Below the pieces are notes generated by a model. That model saw only the letters and a list, made by a program, of their open reading frames with translations. It ran no database searches and was not told the origin of the DNA. 64,000 nucleotides of DNA from Oscheius tipulae (Eukaryota > Nematoda > Chromadorea > Rhabditida > Rhabditidae), in assembly GCA_037178975.1 (NCBI GenBank), contig JASJZH010000003.1, positions 7,564,001-7,628,000 on the forward strand. The letters run 5' to 3'. Numbering within the stretch: position 1 is the first letter of the stretch; each line of letters begins with the position of its first letter. Below, piece by piece: positions 58,695 to 64,000 of the stretch. Both the position numbers and the translations under genes were made by a program.

Positions 58695-61600
58695 ATGGGC
58701 CTCAAGCCTTTAGAGTTTAGCGAGTGTATAAGCGACAGGTTTGTAGTGTTACCAGTCAAAAAATGTCAAGCTTCAGTCCCTGGTTCCGACAGAACCTTCG
58801 CGAGCACGAGGTCGCCCTAGATGAGGCCTACAAACACATAAAGAAGATTGAGAATCAATGCAGGGATCTGATAAATTGCAATAGACGTGGGTTTTTTTCT
58901 TCAGTTTTGGCCTTGAATATGATCAATTTGGTAGAGAAGTAGATGTAAAAGTTACGTCTTAGATGGTCACCAGTTGGATTCCAAAATAGCTAGGTCGGAA
59001 AATAAATGTTTTCCTTGGAAAACGAGAATCTTTGGCGCTAATTGATTAATTAACTGTCTAGGCAAATGTGTATCGTTTGTCAAGATCGAGGTGGACACGA
59101 AAACTAGCTGGAAAGATACAAGGCGGACAAGAGACTTTGAAGGGAAACCAGAGTAGAGAATAGGGAGAGAAAAAAGAAGAAATGAATCAGGTTGGAAACG
59201 GAGAGAATGACAAGAAAAGGAGGGAGCATGCGCACTCTTCCGTACAGTGCAACATAATTCCCATGTTCGGTTCCTAAACTGATGCCAGAATAGCAAAAAG
59301 TACCCCTAAATAGTTTTGCACTGATTGTTGCCCCGTAAGCTGAGAATCAAGAAGTTTTTGGCAGGAGGACCTTTGAAGAGGATTGAGACGGCTGGCTTTT
59401 GGATCGATCTAAGCATCGAAAAGCTAGGGAAAATAACTTTCTGATCCCGAGCTTTGAAACTTTTGAGAACGTTCTTAGGTTCGTGCAGGAACTTTTCCCT
59501 GTTTGACACTGGGGAAAAACTGGGGTCATTCTTGTTGTCAGGAATAAAATCTCCTTATTACAGAGCTCTCCAATGCCCAGAGGGCCTTTGCGAAGGCTCT
59601 GAGCGAGTTCAAAATTGAGACCGTGGGCGCGAATCAGACCGACGACGAGAGAATGATCTGTAAGTTCTCCTTTTTTTTTTTTATAGATTACCCCTATCAA
59701 TTTTCAGCCACTTGTCTCAAGGACTTTGCCAAATACATAAATCAGGTGGAAGACGAGCGCTTCAAGATCATAAATGACTCCGAGAGCAACTACCTCGAAC
59801 CCATCAAAAAGTTTGCCTTTTTCGCACATTTCCCATTAAAAAGTGCCCAGATTTCGAACAGAGGCGATTGGACGCGTGATAAATGAAGAGAAGGAGAGAT
59901 ACCGGAGCGAGTCGCGAAAGTTCTACCAGAATCTGGAGAAACACCTGCATTTGAGCACGGTGAAGAAGAGTGACAACGATTTCCGGGAGGCTGACGCCCA
60001 GCTGGATGTCCAGCAGCACACATTCTGCAAGGCCTCGCTGCAGTATGTGACGGAGATTCAGGCTGTACAGGTGAGCACATTTTCTTGTGTTTTTATTAGG
60101 TTTCGGGAGCAGAAAACGAGGCGTTGAAAAAAGTCTATAAAGCTCGTAATTTCGCGTCAAAATTGTAGCTAAAGGTTTGTACAAAATCAGCCGGTATTCC
60201 CGGTTAGGAAAAGCATTTTGTGGCAGCATATAGCCGAAAGAAAAAAGACAAGCTTGGAGCTCACTTTGACTGTGGAGAAGCTGCTTGACAGAAACAGAAT
60301 GCACTAGTTTGAAAATGCTTAGGAATGGTAATATGACAGGAAAAGAGTACACAAATAAATGCAGAGCTAACAACAGTGAGAGCAACAGCCTCAGAGACCA
60401 GAACAGTGCACAATGGTTTCTCTGGAACCAAGTTAGTATCCAGACAAGCCAAGACTTGTCAAGTAATCGTTTCTTTAGTATTGTAACTACAGTAATTTTT
60501 GTCTAGGAATCAAAACTTTTGCATCAATAAATATCCAGAAGAGAAGTCATTACGACAGATCGTCTTGCTCTTGACTGCTGCTCGCTCGAAAATTTCGCTA
60601 CCCAGCCTGGTCAAAGAAAGAGAGAACTTGACAGATTATTTAAAAGACGATGACTGTTCGTAAGACAAGGTAGCAGAGACAGACAATAAAGCAGAGACGT
60701 AGTGACAATTGAACCCAAAAAAATCCGTTATTTTCCAGGAGCGAATGAAGTTCGAGTTTGTCGAAACCCTCAGCACCTTTATGTACTCCTGGATGTCCTT
60801 CTACCACGTCGGTCATGTGATCCACGAGGACTTCAAACCCTTTCTCAACAACATACAGGAGAGGGTCCATAATGTATGTTTTATTCCAATTTCCCGCCAA
60901 AATGACATTTTTTTTAGACCAAAGAGAGCTACCAGGCCACGATAACGGAGGCGGAGGACCTGAAGCAGAGGATCCTGAAGACGCACACGCGCAATGCGGT
61001 ATGATTTTTTGTGTAAATTGGATTGAAGTTTGGATTTAGAACTCGACGAAGATGGACGGAGGACCGGCCCCGGTGACCAACATCAAGCAGGGATACATTT
61101 TCATGCTGGAGAAGGCGCGCTTTCCGAGTGAGTTTTGTATCTTTACTTGAAATTTTGTTGGCTGAAGAGGGTAGAAAATAGCTTCAAAATCAAGTTAAGA
61201 AATAAAAGAAGGCCTTAGGTCGCAAAAGCCACCGACTCAACGATTAGCCATAAACTGTTTGACTTCAGTTTGTTTAAAAGTAGTTAGTTTTTATTCGATC
61301 TCCACACAGCTGTTTTTGAACTTCCCTTCGCTTACATTTTGAGAGTGAGAACACGATCGAGGAAGGGATCCGTGTGCAGAGTGAGCCTGGACGAGAGCGT
61401 TTCAGTAGTTCAATAGAACAACCTTAGCATTCTGATTAATCTATGTATTCTTTATAAGACTTCTTTATTTCAAAATTATTCACCCATTTTGTTCCAGAAG
61501 CCGTCAGTCGAGACCTCCTGATCCGCTGGACGAAGTACTACTGCGTCTACTCGAAAGAAACCCGCATGGTCACACTCATACCCGTCACTTCTTCCGTCAA

Positions 61601-64000
61601 AACCGTTAGTTTTTTCCCTCTTCTGAACTGAAAAAAAACTCAAATTCAGGACATGAAAGGAACCCTGGGCAGCTCGGTCTACTTCAAGCTGAAAGAGTGC
61701 ATCCGGCGGTCGAGCGACAGTATCGACAAGCGTTTCTGCTTTGACGTCGTCTCGGGCGAAAAGGGAGAGAGCATGACCTTCCAAGCGATGTCGGAAGAGG
61801 ACAGGAGACAGTGGCTGGACGCGATGGACGGCAAACAGCAGGTCTACTCGTCAGGGATGAGGCCCAGCTGTAGTGGAATCACTGGTTAGTCTGTTTTCGA
61901 AGTTTTCAACGAAAAAGGCGGTAGAATGGGGAGGGGAATATTATAGCAACCTGCTACTAACGATTTCAAAACGTTCACCTAAAAAATTTTTTTGGACCGG
62001 GAAGCTAGTTGTTAAAAAAAAAAGCATTTTTCAAATGGGCCCGCCCAGAAATTTTCGCTGCGCAACAACTTTTCCTATTCAAACCATCGATAGGCAGCTA
62101 AGAAAATGCGTGCTGTGTAATTCAAATTATGCTCTCTTTTTCTTGAACAGACTAGCGCATTCTGTATTGAAAATGGCGCTAAAACCACCCAAACAACATG
62201 GCGTGTAGTGTCAAGCGGATCGGGGGTTCGAAGAGAATGTTTGCGAATGGGGAGAGCCTTCAAACATTTTTCGTAGCCTTGCTTGATCATTTGTCTCCTG
62301 CTTTCATTTTGTAAACGAAAGAACCTGAAAAGAACTTGACTCTAGCTGCCGGTCAAGTACTGACTTGTTCACTGGTTGCAACTGCATGCAATTCTGTGAT
62401 CAATAAATGCAAGAACCGTTATGTATCCCAAAGTTTCTGTGGGGTTTCTAGCGGAGTTTTTCGTGTGATTCAGTAGTTGGAGCCATTCTTCCTCAATGGT
62501 CTACTGAACTCTTTCTACCAAACTGAACCTTTTCTACCAAACCAGTTGTTCTTATTTCCTGATAATCAGAAAACTGAACAATCGTAGGTCGAAAGCCCAG
62601 CCCTGATTCCATCCTGCTCTTCCTCTGGAAGAAGAAAGACTAGCAGACTGCTCCCTCCAATTGGACTAATTTCGTGTGAGGCCCCACCCTCCCCATCTCT
62701 TTTAGCGTGTGCGTGTATTTGGTAGTAGTGAATTCACACTTTCGGAGCCATGTCTCGACCCCCCGTCTCTCCTCGTCGTTATTGGATCCGCGCCAACTCT
62801 TTGGCCGTCGTCGTGGCCAGCTTTGCATAACTGCGACTTCATTTTAAGAAGGAGGGCCGCTGTTTTGAACCTCCTCTTCCTACTACGACGATCCAATAAT
62901 AGCGTTTTCTCTTGTTTTTCCTGGGCAGCCATGTGTTTAGGAGCTATGGAAGGATGAAATTGTCCCCCATGCTCGCTTGAAAGACTTCTTGGAGCCTCCC
63001 AACGGGGGAGGTGTAAACGTATAATCTTCGAGTTAGCCTCTGTCTTGGTAGTTTGGGGCAGACACACGTAAGAATTGGATTGCGGACTAAAGGAGGGATA
63101 GGAACTGGGAAGAAACGTTGACAGAATCCTTGTTTCATTCTTTCACACCTTCCCATATGCAAGAAAACGCTAGAAAGCTCTGAAAGTATGTCTTCCGTCT
63201 CTATTCGGCACATTGCCTTGAAATGCCAGATTTCTATGAGCTGCACTCTGATGATTGGATCTGCAGTGCAATTCGGAGAACAACGGTTAGACAATCATCA
63301 GTTTTTGAGCTAGAAAAAGAGCATTTACGGGCTTCGACTTTCTATTTTTGGCATTATCATTATCCTGAGTCCAGGATGGTAATATGTGTTCGTTCTCGAC
63401 ATTTTCATTCAGCCTAGTGAGGTCCCTTTTCGGCTTCTGATGGTAGTCGTTCTGCAGCTCGGCGTGGCTTGCTTGCCAAAAAGTCTGCCTCCAAGTTTTG
63501 ACTCTGTAACGTAGATCAACTCGAGCCCAGCAAACTTTGAATACATAGGTTTTCCTCGACAGTTTGTCCTGATTCCACAGTCTGTCTCTCTTGTAACAAG
63601 ACCTACATTTCTTGTAACTCATTTTGAAATTCTTGTAGTCGACTCGGCCCTGTCAGTGCTGGAAACAAATAGGGAACCCTTGTGCACAGCCCAAAAAACT
63701 TGAAACCACTTAGGGGGTCGCGTGAATGGCTACAAAAATAAGGAGCACCCTTTGGAGTAATAAAAGGGATCTTTTTTGATGGCAGGGATCCAGTTGACCC
63801 CCGAATACAATGTGTTCTATTTCCCCTCACATCTAGACTTTAAAATTGACTCGCACCCCCTGCAAACACCTCCATCTTCCTTATCGGCTCTCCCGCTGAT
63901 TCAGTCCGAATCCAGAGTTCACCCTAAGTGTGACGCTCGTCATCTTCTGCTTTGTTGCAGATTCTCATTCTGATTTCGTCGCGTGTATGGCGTGAATGAC
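58695..64000 (+). CDS. GRAF/oligophrenin-type BAR-PH protein (RhoGAP part beyond window)
   Basis: Relatives (ARHGAP26, ARHGAP10, ARHGAP42, OPHN1) couple membrane curvature sensing to inactivation of Rho GTPases. Ten exons are visible: 58695-58738, 58777-58886, 59564-59659, 59708-59810, 59851-60070, 60739-60873, 60918-60998, 61040-61127, 61498-61604 and 61650-61884. The start MGLKPLEFSECISDS matches the family opening. The BAR domain has WFRQNLREHEVALDEAYKHI, VEDERFKIINDSESNYLEPI and FYQNLEKHLHLST. The PH domain has IKQGYIFMLEKARF, YYCVYSKETRMV-like sequence (KYYCVYSKETRM) and FQAMSEEDRRQWLDAMDG. Introns of 38 and 40 nt occur. No RhoGAP exon was found in 61885-64000, so the rest lies beyond the right edge or the gene is truncated. 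Confidence 0.88.
61885..64000 (+). other. Presumed long intron of the BAR-PH gene
   Basis: No exon could be assigned. A short inverted repeat (TATTGGATC near 62780 and GATCCAATA near 62892) is present. Open frames here (for example 62702-63067 minus) show no family resemblance. Confidence 0.4.

Noticed and set aside
60371-60395. BAR-PH intron stretch resembling exon 4 (NNSESNSL against NDSESNYL)
   Set aside because: The match is about 18 of 22 bases with no extension; too short and imperfect to distinguish from chance.
62702-63067. 121-codon minus-strand frame in the BAR-PH intron
   Set aside because: No acceptor or donor context, low-complexity basic composition, no family resemblance.

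Overview
The window is nuclear DNA of a nematode. Genes are split by many introns, the shortest only 37-44 nt, with GT starts and TTTCAG-type acceptors. One gene encodes a major-sperm-protein (MSP) domain and another a transthyretin-like (TTR) secreted protein, both nematode hallmarks. The EF-1alpha protein carries the nematode-type SVCSDSK..DPAKE segment, and several genes have an acceptor-like TTTCAG directly before the start codon, as expected for spliced-leader trans-splicing. The species cannot be named from the sequence alone.

Layout, left to right: USP32-type ubiquitin protease (-, cut by the left edge) downstream of an RSRC2/SMAP-domain gene (-); relics of two BTB-domain genes and a Tc1/IS630-like transposase (9.0-11.4 kb); a small secreted protein (+); dolichol kinase (-), whose largest intron holds a decayed Merlin-superfamily DNA transposon with long terminal inverted repeats; an MSP-domain protein (-); an unidentified minus-strand gene with an in-frame stop; a very large multi-C2H2 zinc-finger gene with a glutamine-rich domain (+, 21.4-28.8 kb); a TTR-like gene (-); an S28 serine carboxypeptidase (-) with two related 41-codon genes on the opposite strand inside its introns; EF-1alpha (+); RBFA (-) and AUP1 (-); a C2H2 gene (-); type II PI4-kinase (+); a THAP-domain gene (-); CCT zeta (+); and a GRAF/oligophrenin-type BAR-PH protein (+, cut by the right edge before its expected RhoGAP domain).

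The spacing of same-strand neighbours suggests operons: RSRC2 then USP32 (162 bp gap), AUP1 then RBFA (188 bp), and possibly the S28 peptidase then TTR (225 bp). Exon coordinates given for EF-1alpha, CCT6, the S28 peptidase, AUP1, PI4K2, RSRC2, TTR, the secreted protein and the BAR-PH gene were worked out by hand; for the first seven and the secreted protein the joined exons keep one frame of whole codons from start to stop.

The most unusual material is inside introns: a duplicated unit carrying small, partly arginine-rich reading frames; an EF-1alpha intron built of about 76-nt repeats that imitate the next exon; a 22-base exact copy of a PI4K2 exon inside the preceding intron; a non-canonical GC donor in EF-1alpha; and scattered tRNA-like SINE copies, three of them within one CCT6 intron.
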